A DNA stretch of 64,000 nt from Halostella limicola (GCF_003675875.1 NZ_RCDI01000007.1:1-64000), one strand, 5' to 3'. Shown: positions 15,211 through 24,280, counted from the first letter of the stretch. Made by a program: numbers and translations. Notes: generated by a model not told the origin, from the sequence alone.

Positions 15211-16452
15211 TCACTTCGGGTTTTTCGGTTTGGAACCCCCCACGCGCGAGAAGAATTCTCGGATCCCGTACGCGAACGTGACCGGGTCGTCGGGACGGAG
15301 ATAATCGAAGTTCGGGTCCTGGTAGCACGAGGCGAGTACCTCCCGGATAGACTCCCAGAGGGATGGACGAGTCTCGAAGGGAGAGTCGTCCTGAACGATG
15401 CTCAAGAGATGACTGAACTCGCCGATCAGGAGATGGCTGCCGACGCCGAGGTCGTACTGAGGGTCGATCTCCGCCTGTCGACCCTGGGACTGGAGCCAGT
15501 AGTAGTACGGAAAGTCCGCGTTGGCTCTGACAGTCGCGGGGAGCGACTGCCACATCCGAGGATTGATCTCGGTCAGCATGAGTTCGCCGGTCTCCGCGTG
15601 TTCCATGTACTCGATGCAGGCCAGGCCGTGCCACTCGAGGTGGTCGAGGAGCCGCCGGGCGACGTCTTCGAGGTCCTGCCGATAGATCGATTTCCGGTAC
15701 ACGCCTCCCCCGCCGACGTAGGAGTTACCGCGGATCTGCTCGTGCTGAAACGTCGCTAACGGTTCGCCGTGGTCGTAAATACCGGCGAACATGAACTCGT
15801 TGGACTTCGGAACGTGCTCTTGAACGATCGGCTCGTGACCCATCTCGTCGACGATTTCGGCCTCGTCGGGCGTCTCGCCCGCTCGAACGTACTGCACGCC
15901 CTTCACCTCCTCGACCTCGTTTCGGGGTTGATCGTCGTGATAATCGTTCGTGAGGAGGTTGTACCGGGACTTGACGATCACGTCTTCGTCCCACCGGTCG
16001 ACGTCGCTGAGGAGTCGCGTATCCGGTGCCGGGACGCCGGCCGCTTCGGCGGCGTCGAAGAGTTCGATCCGGTCGTGGACCGTCCGGAGCTTGTCTAACG
16101 GCGGTGCCACGAGTGAGACGTGTTCCGCGAACTCGGCTTCGTACTTCGAGAAGACGTAGATATCGTGCTCGCGAATGGGAACGATCGTCTCGACGTCGGA
16201 GCGAGCAGCGACGTCCAACAGGCTCTCCTTGTAAGCGGACAGGTTCTTCTGGGGGGAGGGGAGAGTCACTGTCTCGTCGCAGTAGCGGGACCCGAATTCG
16301 GGCACCCTGTCGCGTTCAGAGGCGACGATCGTGTAGATATTCCGCCGAGAGAGCGAACGGATACACGGATAGCTTGCCGGGTCCCACCCAGTCGGGATGA
16401 GGACCGACCTGTCTCTGTTTTCGCTGGCGGTCATATTTCTACTGAACTTCAC
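15211..16452 (-). CDS. ATP-grasp carboxylate-amine ligase
   Basis: A 413-residue cytoplasmic ATP-grasp enzyme that would join a carboxylate to an amine using ATP. Visible features are the N-terminal Rossmann-like domain, the central VIVKSRYN strand with an ATP-binding Lys (about residue 160), PIVQEHVPKSNEFMF (about 207-221) and the metal-binding MLTEINPRMWQSL (about 305-317). It starts with GTG at 16452. A TATA-like run at 16472-16483 puts transcription at that base, so I prefer it over the ATG at 16434. The substrate is unknown; such ligases often act in polysaccharide or peptide-conjugate pathways. Confidence 0.82.
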   Translation of the reverse strand: MKFSRNMTASENRDRSVLIPTGWDPASYPCIRSLSRRNIYTIVASERDRVPEFGSRYCDETVTLPSPQKNLSAYKESLLDVAARSDVETIVPIREHDIYVFSKYEAEFAEHVSLVAPPLDKLRTVHDRIELFDAAEAAGVPAPDTRLLSDVDRWDEDVIVKSRYNLLTNDYHDDQPRNEVEEVKGVQYVRAGETPDEAEIVDEMGHEPIVQEHVPKSNEFMFAGIYDHGEPLATFQHEQIRGNSYVGGGGVYRKSIYRQDLEDVARRLLDHLEWHGLACIEYMEHAETGELMLTEINPRMWQSLPATVRANADFPYYYWLQSQGRQAEIDPQYDLGVGSHLLIGEFSHLLSIVQDDSPFETRPSLWESIREVLASCYQDPNFDYLRPDDPVTFAYGIREFFSRVGGSKPKNPK

Positions 16453-16471
16453 GAAACCATAGGTATACGGC

Positions 16472-16483
16472 GGTTAAATATAT
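16472..16483 (-). promoter_or_regulatory. TATA-like box of the ATP-grasp gene
   Basis: ATATATTTAACC on the minus strand is centred about 26 bases before the GTG at 16452, deciding the start codon. Confidence 0.6.
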
Positions 16484-16656
16484 CTCGCGTTTATTACTTG
16501 TGTCCTACGAGTTTCCAACCGGGGTCAGGAACGACGGTCCAGAGCGATCCCAGCACCGATTTTGAGGATAGTAAACATTCCACGCGATCGAGATCCGGAG
16601 TCGGTAGCCCCCGGGAGGACGGGGACTTATTGCCGTCGCAGCCCTGCACGAGGACG

Positions 16657-17199
16657 ATGGTCGAGTTAAACGAGCACGTCCTCGACGAGTTCGGACACCG
16701 CGGAGACTCGCTGATAGCGGAGGAGTTCCTCTCGCTCATCGAGCGCTACCACTCGAGCGACGGGCCCGGCGTCGACCGGTCCGTCGTCAGAGCGTACGCG
16801 GAGGCGCTCGACGAGCGGGGGATGAGCCAGCTTGACAGCGACGAGATCGAAGCGGAACTCGACCGGAAGACGGTCGAAAGCGAGACGTGGGCGGGCGACG
16901 GCGTGTACGAGGTCGGCGACGACAGGCTGAGCAACTACCCCGCCGCGTGGCACGACCGCCTCGGGGGGTCGACGGATATCGTGGAGTTCGTGGAGACGCT
17001 GACGGGCGTCGACCCGCCGATCGGCCAGACCGGAGCGGGCAGTAGCGTCCCCGAAGACGTCCTGATCGACATCGTCGCCGTCGTCGGCGGGCTCGACCGC
17101 GAGGAGGCGAAGGTGCGGCTGGAAGAGCTCCGCCGCGACGGCCCGCTCGTCGAGGACGCCGACCAGCACCCGCAGGCGGGCGTGCGACTGGAAGAGTAG
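16657..17199 (+). CDS. Conserved haloarchaeal hypothetical protein
   Basis: A 180-residue acidic, soluble protein that I do not recognise. The N-terminal half is helical (VLDEFGHRGDSLIAEEFLSLIERYH), the centre has SETWAGDGVYEVGDDRLSNYP, and the C-terminal part (EDVLIDIVAVVGGLDREEAKVRLEELRRDG) resembles a small helix-turn-helix or UBA-like bundle. GACTTATTG at 16624-16632, 25-33 bases upstream, supports the ATG at 16657. It precedes rdfA on the same strand by 63 bases. Confidence 0.6.
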   Translation: MVELNEHVLDEFGHRGDSLIAEEFLSLIERYHSSDGPGVDRSVVRAYAEALDERGMSQLDSDEIEAELDRKTVESETWAGDGVYEVGDDRLSNYPAAWHDRLGGSTDIVEFVETLTGVDPPIGQTGAGSSVPEDVLIDIVAVVGGLDREEAKVRLEELRRDGPLVEDADQHPQAGVRLEE

Positions 17200-17230
17200 C
17201 GTCGCCAGTATAGTGTCGCCGTGAGGTAAG

Positions 17231-17270
17231 GTTTAAACGAGCGAGATGCGTTGTTTCCACTGATGGAAAC
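17231..17270 (+). promoter_or_regulatory. rdfA promoter and inverted repeat over the start codon
   Basis: A TATA-like GTTTAAAC at 17231-17238 lies 25-32 bases before the ATG at 17263. The arms GTTTCC and GGAAAC (17253-17258 and 17265-17270) flank the start codon and could hide it in a hairpin or serve as an operator. Confidence 0.45.
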
Positions 17271-17871
17271 GGCAGAGACGGTGACCGTCGACTGCAACTG
17301 TAAGGTCGGCCGGGTCATCGACCGGTACGACGTTCCGGAGCTACACGAGGAGCTCGCCGACCGCTGGGGCGAGGACAGTCTCCGGGACCTGGAGGAGTAC
17401 GTCAATCAGAACCTGCTCCGGGCCGCCATGCGCCGTTCGGGGATGGAAGTGCTCGACGGCGAGGTGGAGAACTTCTACGAACTCCTCGTCGGCGACGACA
17501 CGAGCGAGGGCGTTCGCGTCGAGGCCCGAAAGCGGCTCGAACGGGCCTCCGTCGACGTCGACGCGGTGCGGGACGACTTCGTCTCCCACCAGTCGATCCA
17601 CACCCACCTCCGGGAGTGTCTCGACACCACGTACGAGGACGAGCGGAGCGACGAGGACCGGATCGAGTCGGCGACGGACACCGTGTTCGCCCTCCAGAAC
17701 CGGACGGCCGCCGTGACCGACGGGACGCTCTCGCAACTCAGGGACGCCGACGTCATGGCGCTCGGGGAGTTCGACGTGTTCGTCGACGTGAACGTCACCT
17801 GCAACGAGTGCGGCCGCCACCACGAGGTCGGCGCCCTCCTCGAACGCGGCGGCTGCGAGTGTCAGCAGTAG
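17263..17871 (+). CDS. rdfA: Rod-determining factor RdfA family protein
   Basis: A 202-residue protein matching the haloarchaeal RdfA family, known from work on Haloferax volcanii cell-shape transitions (needed for rod formation). Conserved blocks are CKVGRVIDRYDVPELHEELADRW, SLRDLEEYVNQNLLRAAM, DGEVENFYELLVGDDTSEGVR, a long central FVSHQSIHTHLR helix and RTAAVTDGTLSQLRDADVMALGEFDV. The C-terminus holds a zinc ribbon (CNECGRHHEVGALLERGGCEC). The start at 17263 is set by the TATA box. It probably acts in the cytoplasm as a regulator; partners are unknown. Confidence 0.85.
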   Translation: METAETVTVDCNCKVGRVIDRYDVPELHEELADRWGEDSLRDLEEYVNQNLLRAAMRRSGMEVLDGEVENFYELLVGDDTSEGVRVEARKRLERASVDVDAVRDDFVSHQSIHTHLRECLDTTYEDERSDEDRIESATDTVFALQNRTAAVTDGTLSQLRDADVMALGEFDVFVDVNVTCNECGRHHEVGALLERGGCECQQ

Positions 17872-18200
17872 CGTTACACACATATACTTGTAAACATATA
17901 TATTGACGTACTCTACTGCGGAATTATCATTTCAAATTACAGTCTGGACGGGGTCGCACCTGTTCGCTCCGGGGCGGCGAAAATCGCCCGCCAGACGGGC
18001 ATCGACGCGAGGCGGACGGGGATCGGACAGCGTGCGATGCCGACCGGTCGAACCGGCGATCCAATGGCTGTTTCCGGCGGCGTCTCGGACGAGCCACTAT
18101 TCACGGGATCGATGAACCGTCTCCGGTTAGGTTCCAGTCTATCTGCGGACTTCTAGAAAAGTAAGATATAGCTTCGAACGGATACGACGTTCGGCCGCGA
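17872..18200. other. Intergenic region, no gene seen
   Basis: This 329-base region between convergent rdfA and a HalOD1 gene begins with an AT-rich stretch (about 17880-17945), then GC-rich DNA without a credible reading frame. The AT-rich part probably contains the rdfA terminator. Confidence 0.5.
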
Positions 18201-18605
18201 TTACGGACGGATGACGATCTCACCGTCCGCGTAGACGGTGACGTGATAGTCGTCGACGGGGAGTTCGAGTCGGCCAGCGGACCGAGACTCGCCGTCGGTC
18301 CGCGGTTCGAAGAGGGTATCGAGCGCGTCGGGATTGACGTGGGCCCCCAGCCGCCGCATCTCCGTCGGATCGGCGTCCGCGATCTCCGCGAGCGCGGTGA
18401 TCAGCGTCACGCTCAACGATCCCTGATCCGACCAGTCGTGGTGTGCGTAGTACGCGTTCGCTTCTGGATCGTACGTCACTACGTCCGACGATCGGGAGAG
18501 CCCTGAACGGGTCATCTCGTCGAGTACCCTCCTCGACTGTCGGCGCCGTTCGGCCGCGACCGGTTCGCGATCAGTGCCATCACTAACTACGGCCGTTGTT
18601 CTCAA
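18201..18605 (-). CDS. HalOD1 output domain protein
   Basis: A HalOD1 domain protein. The domain runs from VTYDPEANAYYAHHDWSD through SLSVTLITALAEIADADPTEM and NPDALDTLFEP to the terminal hairpin VTVYADGEIVIRP. The frame opens with a TTG at 18605, giving 134 residues; an ATG at 18515 would give 104 residues and still include the domain, so the start is uncertain. It is followed upstream by a DUF7344-like gene on the same strand 36 bases away. Confidence 0.8.
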   Translation of the reverse strand: MRTTAVVSDGTDREPVAAERRRQSRRVLDEMTRSGLSRSSDVVTYDPEANAYYAHHDWSDQGSLSVTLITALAEIADADPTEMRRLGAHVNPDALDTLFEPRTDGESRSAGRLELPVDDYHVTVYADGEIVIRP

Positions 18606-18641
18606 CGAACTAAAGGGTTTGGAACTTGATACGGATCCGAG

Positions 18642-19010
18642 TTACTGGCTCGCCGGCCGTTCATGCTCGGCGGCGTGGTCGAGAAACCGGTCCACGATCG
18701 GGTCGCCGCGGTGGACGACGTAGCGGTCCTGTGGGTCGAAGTCGACGACGCCGGCGTCGTCTAACTTCGGGAGGTGAACCTGGCCGAGCGAGATAGCGAC
18801 GCGTTCGCGGGCGTCCGACGGCGACTCATCCTCCCGGTCTGCGACCCGGTCGGCGAGTTCCAGCAGTGGGACCGGGTCGTCCGCCTCGCGGAGGCAGTAC
18901 AGCGCGTTCCGCCGTCGTTCGGTCGCGAGCAGATCGAACGCGGCGTCGAGAGCGCTCGAAACGTCGTCACGGTCGGCCAACACGTTGCGGGGACCTGTGT
19001 CGTTCGTCAT
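18642..19010 (-). CDS. DUF7344-like winged-helix protein
   Basis: A 122-residue haloarchaeal winged helix. The family blocks are AFDLLATERRRNALYCLREADDPVPLLELADRVADRE, RVAISLGQVHLPKLDDAGVVDFD and a short wing ending in YVVHRGD. Unlike two paralogues in this window (21608 and 50548), it has no membrane segments. A TATA-like TATACTTATG (minus strand, 19037-19046) stands 27-36 bases before the ATG. It probably binds DNA as a small regulator. Confidence 0.82.
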   Translation of the reverse strand: MTNDTGPRNVLADRDDVSSALDAAFDLLATERRRNALYCLREADDPVPLLELADRVADREDESPSDARERVAISLGQVHLPKLDDAGVVDFDPQDRYVVHRGDPIVDRFLDHAAEHERPASQ

Positions 19011-19036
19011 CGGGAGATGACACGAACGCCAGTCCG

Positions 19037-19046
19037 CATAAGTATA
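19037..19046 (-). promoter_or_regulatory. TATA-like box of the DUF7344-like gene
   Basis: TATACTTATG on the minus strand is positioned for leaderless transcription from the ATG at 19010. Confidence 0.55.
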
Positions 19047-19234
19047 GCCAGGTTACGAGAGAGTACGAACCATCTACGCGTCGGATCGGGCGGATCGGAC
19101 CGGGCGACGGGTATCTGCGTGTTAGCGTTTTTGAAGCCGGTTACCGGCAGTAATGACCACCTATGATACTGGCGGTCGGCTGTATCAGACGTTTACTTAT
19201 CCCGGGCAGGGTGGTAGACCGACCGAGCCACCGG

Positions 19235-19687
19235 ATGAGCAACCAGACCGCCGGGTTCGAGTACGACGCGGTCGATCCGCGGAGTCGGAGAACCTTCGGA
19301 GCGGCCTACGCGGCGGCGTTCGCGGGCTGTCTCGTCAGCTCCGCGCTGACGTACGCGTACGTGGGCGGACCGGCGAGGGAACTCAACCCTGTGCTCCGGT
19401 CCGTCATCGGCGCAGTGGGCCTGGAGTGGATGATCGTCGTCAGGGTCGCCGTCGCCGTCGGCGGCTACTGGGGATACTACCTGCTGGGTCGACTCTCGGG
19501 CCGGGAGCGGACGGCAGTCGCTCTCGGCTGGGTGACCGCGCTGGTGTACGTCGCCGACGGCCTCCACGACCTCCGGGTCGCGCTCGCCGCGGGGCCGGTA
19601 GTGCCCGTCGAGATCGCTATCGGCGTCGCGCTGGCGGCGCTCGCGGGGTGGGTCGGCGTCGTCTTCCGACCGCCCGAGGTCATCTAG
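19235..19687 (+). CDS. Small four-helix membrane protein (DUF5658-like)
   Basis: A 150-residue membrane protein with about four hydrophobic segments. The GPARELNPVLRSVIGAVGLEWMI segment carries the E-x-NP-x-x-R signature of DUF5658-type proteins. The ATG at 19235 is preferred to one at 19163 because the latter would add a charged, unconserved leader. The function is unknown. Confidence 0.65.
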   Translation: MSNQTAGFEYDAVDPRSRRTFGAAYAAAFAGCLVSSALTYAYVGGPARELNPVLRSVIGAVGLEWMIVVRVAVAVGGYWGYYLLGRLSGRERTAVALGWVTALVYVADGLHDLRVALAAGPVVPVEIAIGVALAALAGWVGVVFRPPEVI

Positions 19688-19815
19688 TGGGGACATTACA
19701 ATGATCGAACCGATCGTTTTCGATGCCCTAAGCCGGGCAAACGCATGAAACGAACGCATACCGCGGAACGAACGCAGTCCGAGCGGCGCGTCGCCGCCGC
19801 TCGCACCCGAGACCG

Positions 19816-20964
19816 ATGACGTGGACGGTCATCGAGGGGGCACGCATCGTGACGCCGACCGGCGTCGAACGGGGAAGCCTCGTCGTCGACGGGGACCGCA
19901 TCGCCGCTATCGCGCCGCCCGTCCCGCCGTCGAACCCCGACCGCCGGATCGACGCGGACGGGAAGTTCCTGCTTCCGGGCCTCGTCGACCTCCACGGAGA
20001 CGACGTCGAACAGCACGTCTTCCCGCGGTCTGAGGCGCGCGTCCCGGTGGAGATGGCGCTCGACGCGTGTGACAGGGTCACCCTCGCAGCGGGGATCACG
20101 ACGAAGTTCCACGCCGTCGCCTTCGAGGAGACGCCGTCGGAGAACCGGTCGCTCCACCTAGCGCGCGAGCTCCGCGACGCGCTCGCTGACTCGGACGAGT
20201 TGCTGGCTCGACACCGCTTTCACGCGCGGTGCGAGGTGAGCGACGCGGACTGCGTCGCGGCCGTCCGCGACGCGATCGAGGACGGCGGCGTCTCGCTGGT
20301 GTCGCTCATGAACCACGCCCCCGGGACCGGACAGTTCGACGACGCGGAGTCGTTCGAGCGCCGGTACGCGGACGGAAGCGGGAGCGCGGAGTGGGATGCG
20401 GAGTCGTTCGCGGAGCGGCGGGACTGCGACGATTCGGTACTCACCGCGCGCGTGAAGCGCCTTGTCGACAGCGCTCGCGACGCTGCGGTTCCGGTGGCCT
20501 CGCACGACGACGAGCGTCCGGCGACGGTCGACCGAATGCGGCGCCGCGGTGTGTCGATAAGCGAGTTCCCGGTGACGGAGGCCGCCGCCGAAGCCGCGAC
20601 CGACCGGGGAATGACGACCGTAATGGGCGCACCGAACCTCGTCCGGGGCGGGAGCCTCTGGGGGAACCTCGGCGTCGAAACGGCGATAGCGGCCGACGCG
20701 GTCGACGTGCTCTGCAGCGACTACCACCCGCACTCGCTGCTCCGCGCGCCGTTCGTCGACACAGGCGAACCCCTCCACCGGCGGGTCGCCCGGGTGACGA
20801 GCGCCCCGGCCGACGCGGTCGGGCTAGACGACAGGGGCCGGATCGAACCAGGAGCGGTCGCCGACCTCGTGCTCGTGGATCCCGATCCGCGACCCGCGGT
20901 CAGCCGCGTACTCGTCGGCGGGGACCCCGTCTATCGATGCGGGAACGGCGAAACTGTCCCTTAA
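19816..20964 (+). CDS. phnM: Ribose 1-methylphosphonate 5-triphosphate diphosphatase (PhnM)
   Basis: A 382-residue amidohydrolase-fold enzyme of the C-P lyase pathway. In that pathway PhnM removes pyrophosphate from alpha-D-ribose 1-methylphosphonate 5-triphosphate. Motifs seen are LPGLVDLHGDDVEQHVFPR (metal ligands, about 55-73), TKFHAVAFEE, LVSLMNHAPGTGQF, PVASHDDE (about 233-240), TVMGAPNLVRGGSLWGN and DVLCSDYHPHSLL. All match PhnM more closely than dihydroorotase. It stands alone: no phnG, H, I, J, K, L or transporter genes flank it, so either the rest is elsewhere or the enzyme has another role. Confidence 0.87.
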   Translation: MTWTVIEGARIVTPTGVERGSLVVDGDRIAAIAPPVPPSNPDRRIDADGKFLLPGLVDLHGDDVEQHVFPRSEARVPVEMALDACDRVTLAAGITTKFHAVAFEETPSENRSLHLARELRDALADSDELLARHRFHARCEVSDADCVAAVRDAIEDGGVSLVSLMNHAPGTGQFDDAESFERRYADGSGSAEWDAESFAERRDCDDSVLTARVKRLVDSARDAAVPVASHDDERPATVDRMRRRGVSISEFPVTEAAAEAATDRGMTTVMGAPNLVRGGSLWGNLGVETAIAADAVDVLCSDYHPHSLLRAPFVDTGEPLHRRVARVTSAPADAVGLDDRGRIEPGAVADLVLVDPDPRPAVSRVLVGGDPVYRCGNGETVP

Positions 20965-21607
20965 CCGCCGTTTCGACATGAAACACCGTCGAACAGTAAC
21001 GCCGTTTTATTCCTCTCTCGTCCGATGATTCACTCGCTGGTGACGGTACGATCTACGACGGGGGACCGGGGCTCGAAACCGCGGACGCGAACGCGACACC
21101 GTCCCGCGTCGGCCGGGGGACCGACGGGGGACGCTTGGCCGGTCGCGATAGGGGGCGCGACCGGCTGTTAGCCGTCACCAGCGAGGATCGTCGTCTCTTC
21201 GGAGCGGTTTCCAGCGGCCGTTCGCGGCCGCGAGCCGCCTCGAATTTTGGGTTCGTAGCGTTCCGATACCGGTTCTGTGGGAGGACTTATTGATCGTTAT
21301 GGACCTGGGAAAGAATCTGAGGTTGACGCTACTGTTTCAAAGTTCAACCTACCCTGATCACAGGGTCATCCTGACACAACTACCATTTTAAGAACATGTA
21401 TAATTATATATTAGTTAACTTTATACAATCCCGTGTCATCTTATCGGGTGCTACAAACCGAAGTGACGACACGGCGCCCCTAGGGGGGTGGGGAACAGGC
21501 TTTCAACCACCGAAAAATTGGACACGCATGTCACGAATTGGGGAACGCAGCAGTCGGGGTGCATGGTTTACGAACGCGGCGGGTTACCGAACGGGAACGC
21601 GATCACA
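20965..21607. other. Long intergenic region, AT-rich in its second half
   Basis: A 643-base region without a credible gene. The first half is GC-rich; 21260-21440 is markedly AT-rich, with TATA-like runs around 21396-21425. The distance from those runs to the ATG at 21608 is about 190 bases, so the following gene may have an unusually long leader or an upstream start. Confidence 0.45.
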
Positions 21608-22195
21608 ATGAGCGTCACTCAGGAATCGGTACCGCCGGAAGGGGAAGAGGAGATCCAAGAGACAGCCGAAGAACAGCAGACGGCCGAGGGGGAGGAACAG
21701 ACGAAGGAACTCTCGCTCGACGTGATGTTCGAGGTGCTCAAGAACGAACGGCGTCGGTTCGTTCTGAAGTACTTCGACGAGAACGAGGGGCCCGTCGCGC
21801 TCGGCGACCTCGCCGAACACGTCGCCGCCCGTGAGAACGACAAACCGGTGCGCGAACTGACCTCCGGGGAGCGCAAGCGCGTGTACGTCGGTCTCTACCA
21901 GTGCCATCTGCCGAAGATGGACGACGCCGGCATCGTCGACTTCAACCGGAACCGGGGACGGATCGAGCTCGGTCCGAACGCCGACCTCCTCGACGAGTAC
22001 CTCGAAACCGAGACCGAGACCGAGCGGCCCTGGCCCCGCTACTATCTGGGTATCGCCGCCGTCGGCAGCGTCCTGTTCACCGCCGGCCAGGTCGGGCTAT
22101 ACCCGTTCGAGTGGGTCACCGGACTCGTCGTCGCGCTCGTCATCGCGGCGTTCGCCGGCTGCGCGCTCGTCCACGACCAGTTCGCGGACGCGTAG
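21608..22195 (+). CDS. DUF7344-like winged helix with two C-terminal membrane segments
   Basis: A 195-residue predicted membrane-anchored DNA-binding protein. An acidic tail (EEEIQETAEEQQTAEGEEQ) precedes the winged helix (VMFEVLKNERRRFVLKYFDENEGPVALGDLAEHVAARE, then RVYVGLYQCHLPKMDDAGIVDF). Two hydrophobic segments close the protein (YYLGIAAVGSVLFTAGQVG and VTGLVVALVIAAFAGCALV). It is a close paralogue of the protein at 50548. The two lie near the two ends of the glycan island, which makes them candidates for its regulators; this is inference. Confidence 0.85.
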   Translation: MSVTQESVPPEGEEEIQETAEEQQTAEGEEQTKELSLDVMFEVLKNERRRFVLKYFDENEGPVALGDLAEHVAARENDKPVRELTSGERKRVYVGLYQCHLPKMDDAGIVDFNRNRGRIELGPNADLLDEYLETETETERPWPRYYLGIAAVGSVLFTAGQVGLYPFEWVTGLVVALVIAAFAGCALVHDQFADA

Positions 22196-22276
22196 AGGGG
22201 CTCCTTTTCGTCGCTCTCGGCTTCGAAGTGCACTCCTACGACCGATAAGCCGCTTCTGAAAGCTCCGCAACACATC

Positions 22277-22286
22277 TATAACAAAG
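22277..22286 (+). promoter_or_regulatory. TATAACAAAG element before glmS
   Basis: TATAACAAAG lies 152 bases before the glmS ATG, further than at most other copies, so glmS may have a long leader. One of 13 similar elements in the island. Confidence 0.55.
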
Positions 22287-22428
22287 GCCGCAGCGACGCA
22301 ATCTCGTGTTACCACGTGACAATCCCGACCGTACCGGTCGGATGGATAGCACGAGGACCGATCATGACTGCAAAACGCGCGAGCCGCCCTGCGAGACGCT
22401 TCGCGGCGGCTCCGGACGAACGATAACG

Positions 22429-24246
22429 ATGTGTGGAATCACGGCTCACGTCGGAACGGACGAGACCGTCGAAGAACTGCTCGTCGGCCTGGAGAACCTG
22501 GAGTACCGGGGATACGACTCGGCCGGCGTCGCGGTGAAAAACGGCTGCGGGATCGAGGTGTGCAAACGCCGCGGCGAGATCTCGCAGCTCAAACAGCAGA
22601 TCCGGGCCGAGATCACCGGCTCGGGGGTCGGCATCGGCCACACCCGCTGGAGCACCCACGGCCCGCCGACCGACACCAACGCGCACCCCCACACCGACTG
22701 CACCGGCGAGGTCGCGGTCGTGCACAACGGCATCATCGAGAACCACGACGACCTGAGAGCCCGACTGGAGAAGCGCGGGCACGCGTTCGAGAGCGACACC
22801 GACACCGAGGTCGTCCCTCACCTCGTCGAGGAGTACCGCGAGGACGGCCTCTCCCCCGAGGCGGCCTTCCGCCAGGCGGTCCAGCAACTCGACGGGAGCT
22901 ACGCGGTCGCGATGATCGACGAGGACGACGACGCGGTGTACGCCACCCGCAGTGGGTCGCCGCTGGTGATGGGCGTTGACGACGGGAAGCGGTTCCTCGC
23001 GAGCGACGCGCCCGCGTTCCTCGAGTTCACCGACCGCGTCATCTATCTGGAGGACGGCGACGTCGCCGTGCTCACCGAGGACGGTCACCGGATCACGGAC
23101 ATCGACGGAGCGCCCGTCGAGCGGCCCCCGGAAACCGTCGACTGGGTCGCGGAGGACGCTGAGAAGGGCGGCTACGACCACTACATGCTCAAGGAGATCC
23201 ACGAGCAACCGACGGCGCTGTCCCAGACGCTCCAGGGCCGGACCAGGTCCGGCCACGACGAGGTGAACCTGGAGGACTTCGGTCCGGGGACGTTCGCCGA
23301 CGTCTCGGACGTTCAGTTCGTCGCCTGCGGCACGTCATATCACGCCGCGCTGTACGCCACGCGCTTCCTCTCCAGCCGCGGGATACAGGCGCAGGCGTTC
23401 CGCGCCGGCGAGTACGCGACCAGCCCCGCGCCGATCCGGGACGAAACGCTCGTCGTGGGCGTGACCCAGAGCGGTGAGACGGCGGATACGCTGGACTCGC
23501 TCCGCAACGCGGACGCACGCGGCGCGCGCACACTCGCGTTGACGAACGTCGTCGGAAGCACCGCGGCGCGCGAGGCCGACGACGCCCTGTTCATCCGCGC
23601 AGGGCCGGAGATAGGCGTCGCGGCAACGAAGACGTTCTCCTCGCAGATCGCGACGCTCGCGCTGCTCGGGGAGCGGATCGTGCGGGACGTGAGCGGCCTC
23701 GCGAGCGACGGGATCGCGGACCTGCTCGGCTCGCTCGAGACGCTGGACCGCGACGTCCAGCGCGTGATCGACGAGAGCCGCGCGGAGCGGATCGCGTCGA
23801 CGTACCTCGACGAGGAGTCGTACTTCTTCATCGGCCGCGACATCGCGTACCCGGTCGCGCTGGAGGGCGCGCTGAAGTTCAAGGAGATCACCTACGAGCA
23901 CGCCGAGGGGTTCGCCGCGGGCGAGCTGAAACACGGCCCGCTCGCGCTCGTGACGCCGGAGACGCCCGTGTTCGCGGTGTTCACCGGCCGCCACGACGAG
24001 AAGACGCTGAACAACGTCGAGCAGGTGCAGGCCCGCGGCGCGCCGGTGATCGCCGTCGCTGGGGAGTCCCACGAGGAGGTCCACAAGGTCGCCGACGAGG
24101 TGCTGACCTACCCCGACGCCGCGCCCGAGGTCGCCGCCGTGCTCGCGAACGTCCAGCTCCAGTTGCTGTCGTACCACGTCGCCGACCGGCTGGAACGGGC
24201 GATCGACAAGCCGCGGAACCTCGCAAAGAGCGTGACCGTCAAATGA
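22429..24246 (+). CDS. glmS: Glutamine-fructose-6-phosphate aminotransferase (GlmS)
   Basis: A 605-residue GlmS that converts fructose-6-phosphate and glutamine to glucosamine-6-phosphate, the entry to UDP-GlcNAc. The start at 22429 exposes the catalytic Cys2 (MCGITAHVGTDE) of the class II glutamine amidotransferase domain, followed by ENLEYRGYDSAGVA and GHTRWSTHGPPTDTNAHPH. Two SIS isomerase domains follow (CGTSYHAALYATRF near residue 302; FFIGRDIAYPVALEGALKFKE near 465) and the family terminus DKPRNLAKSVTV. It sits at the left end of the glycan island and supplies precursor for the diacetamido-sugar operon. Confidence 0.96.
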   Translation: MCGITAHVGTDETVEELLVGLENLEYRGYDSAGVAVKNGCGIEVCKRRGEISQLKQQIRAEITGSGVGIGHTRWSTHGPPTDTNAHPHTDCTGEVAVVHNGIIENHDDLRARLEKRGHAFESDTDTEVVPHLVEEYREDGLSPEAAFRQAVQQLDGSYAVAMIDEDDDAVYATRSGSPLVMGVDDGKRFLASDAPAFLEFTDRVIYLEDGDVAVLTEDGHRITDIDGAPVERPPETVDWVAEDAEKGGYDHYMLKEIHEQPTALSQTLQGRTRSGHDEVNLEDFGPGTFADVSDVQFVACGTSYHAALYATRFLSSRGIQAQAFRAGEYATSPAPIRDETLVVGVTQSGETADTLDSLRNADARGARTLALTNVVGSTAAREADDALFIRAGPEIGVAATKTFSSQIATLALLGERIVRDVSGLASDGIADLLGSLETLDRDVQRVIDESRAERIASTYLDEESYFFIGRDIAYPVALEGALKFKEITYEHAEGFAAGELKHGPLALVTPETPVFAVFTGRHDEKTLNNVEQVQARGAPVIAVAGESHEEVHKVADEVLTYPDAAPEVAAVLANVQLQLLSYHVADRLERAIDKPRNLAKSVTVK

Positions 24247-24280
24247 CCGCCGAAAACCGACCGCGCACCGGAGGCCGGAG

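Noticed and set aside
21025-21170. Small frame of about 48 residues with a TATA-like sequence just upstream
   Set aside because: The spacing (about 15 bases) is too short for leaderless initiation, and the product is basic and compositionally random.
22306-22428. N-terminal extension of glmS from an upstream in-frame ATG
   Set aside because: GlmS requires Cys immediately after the initiator Met for glutamine hydrolysis; the ATG at 22429 gives exactly MCGI.
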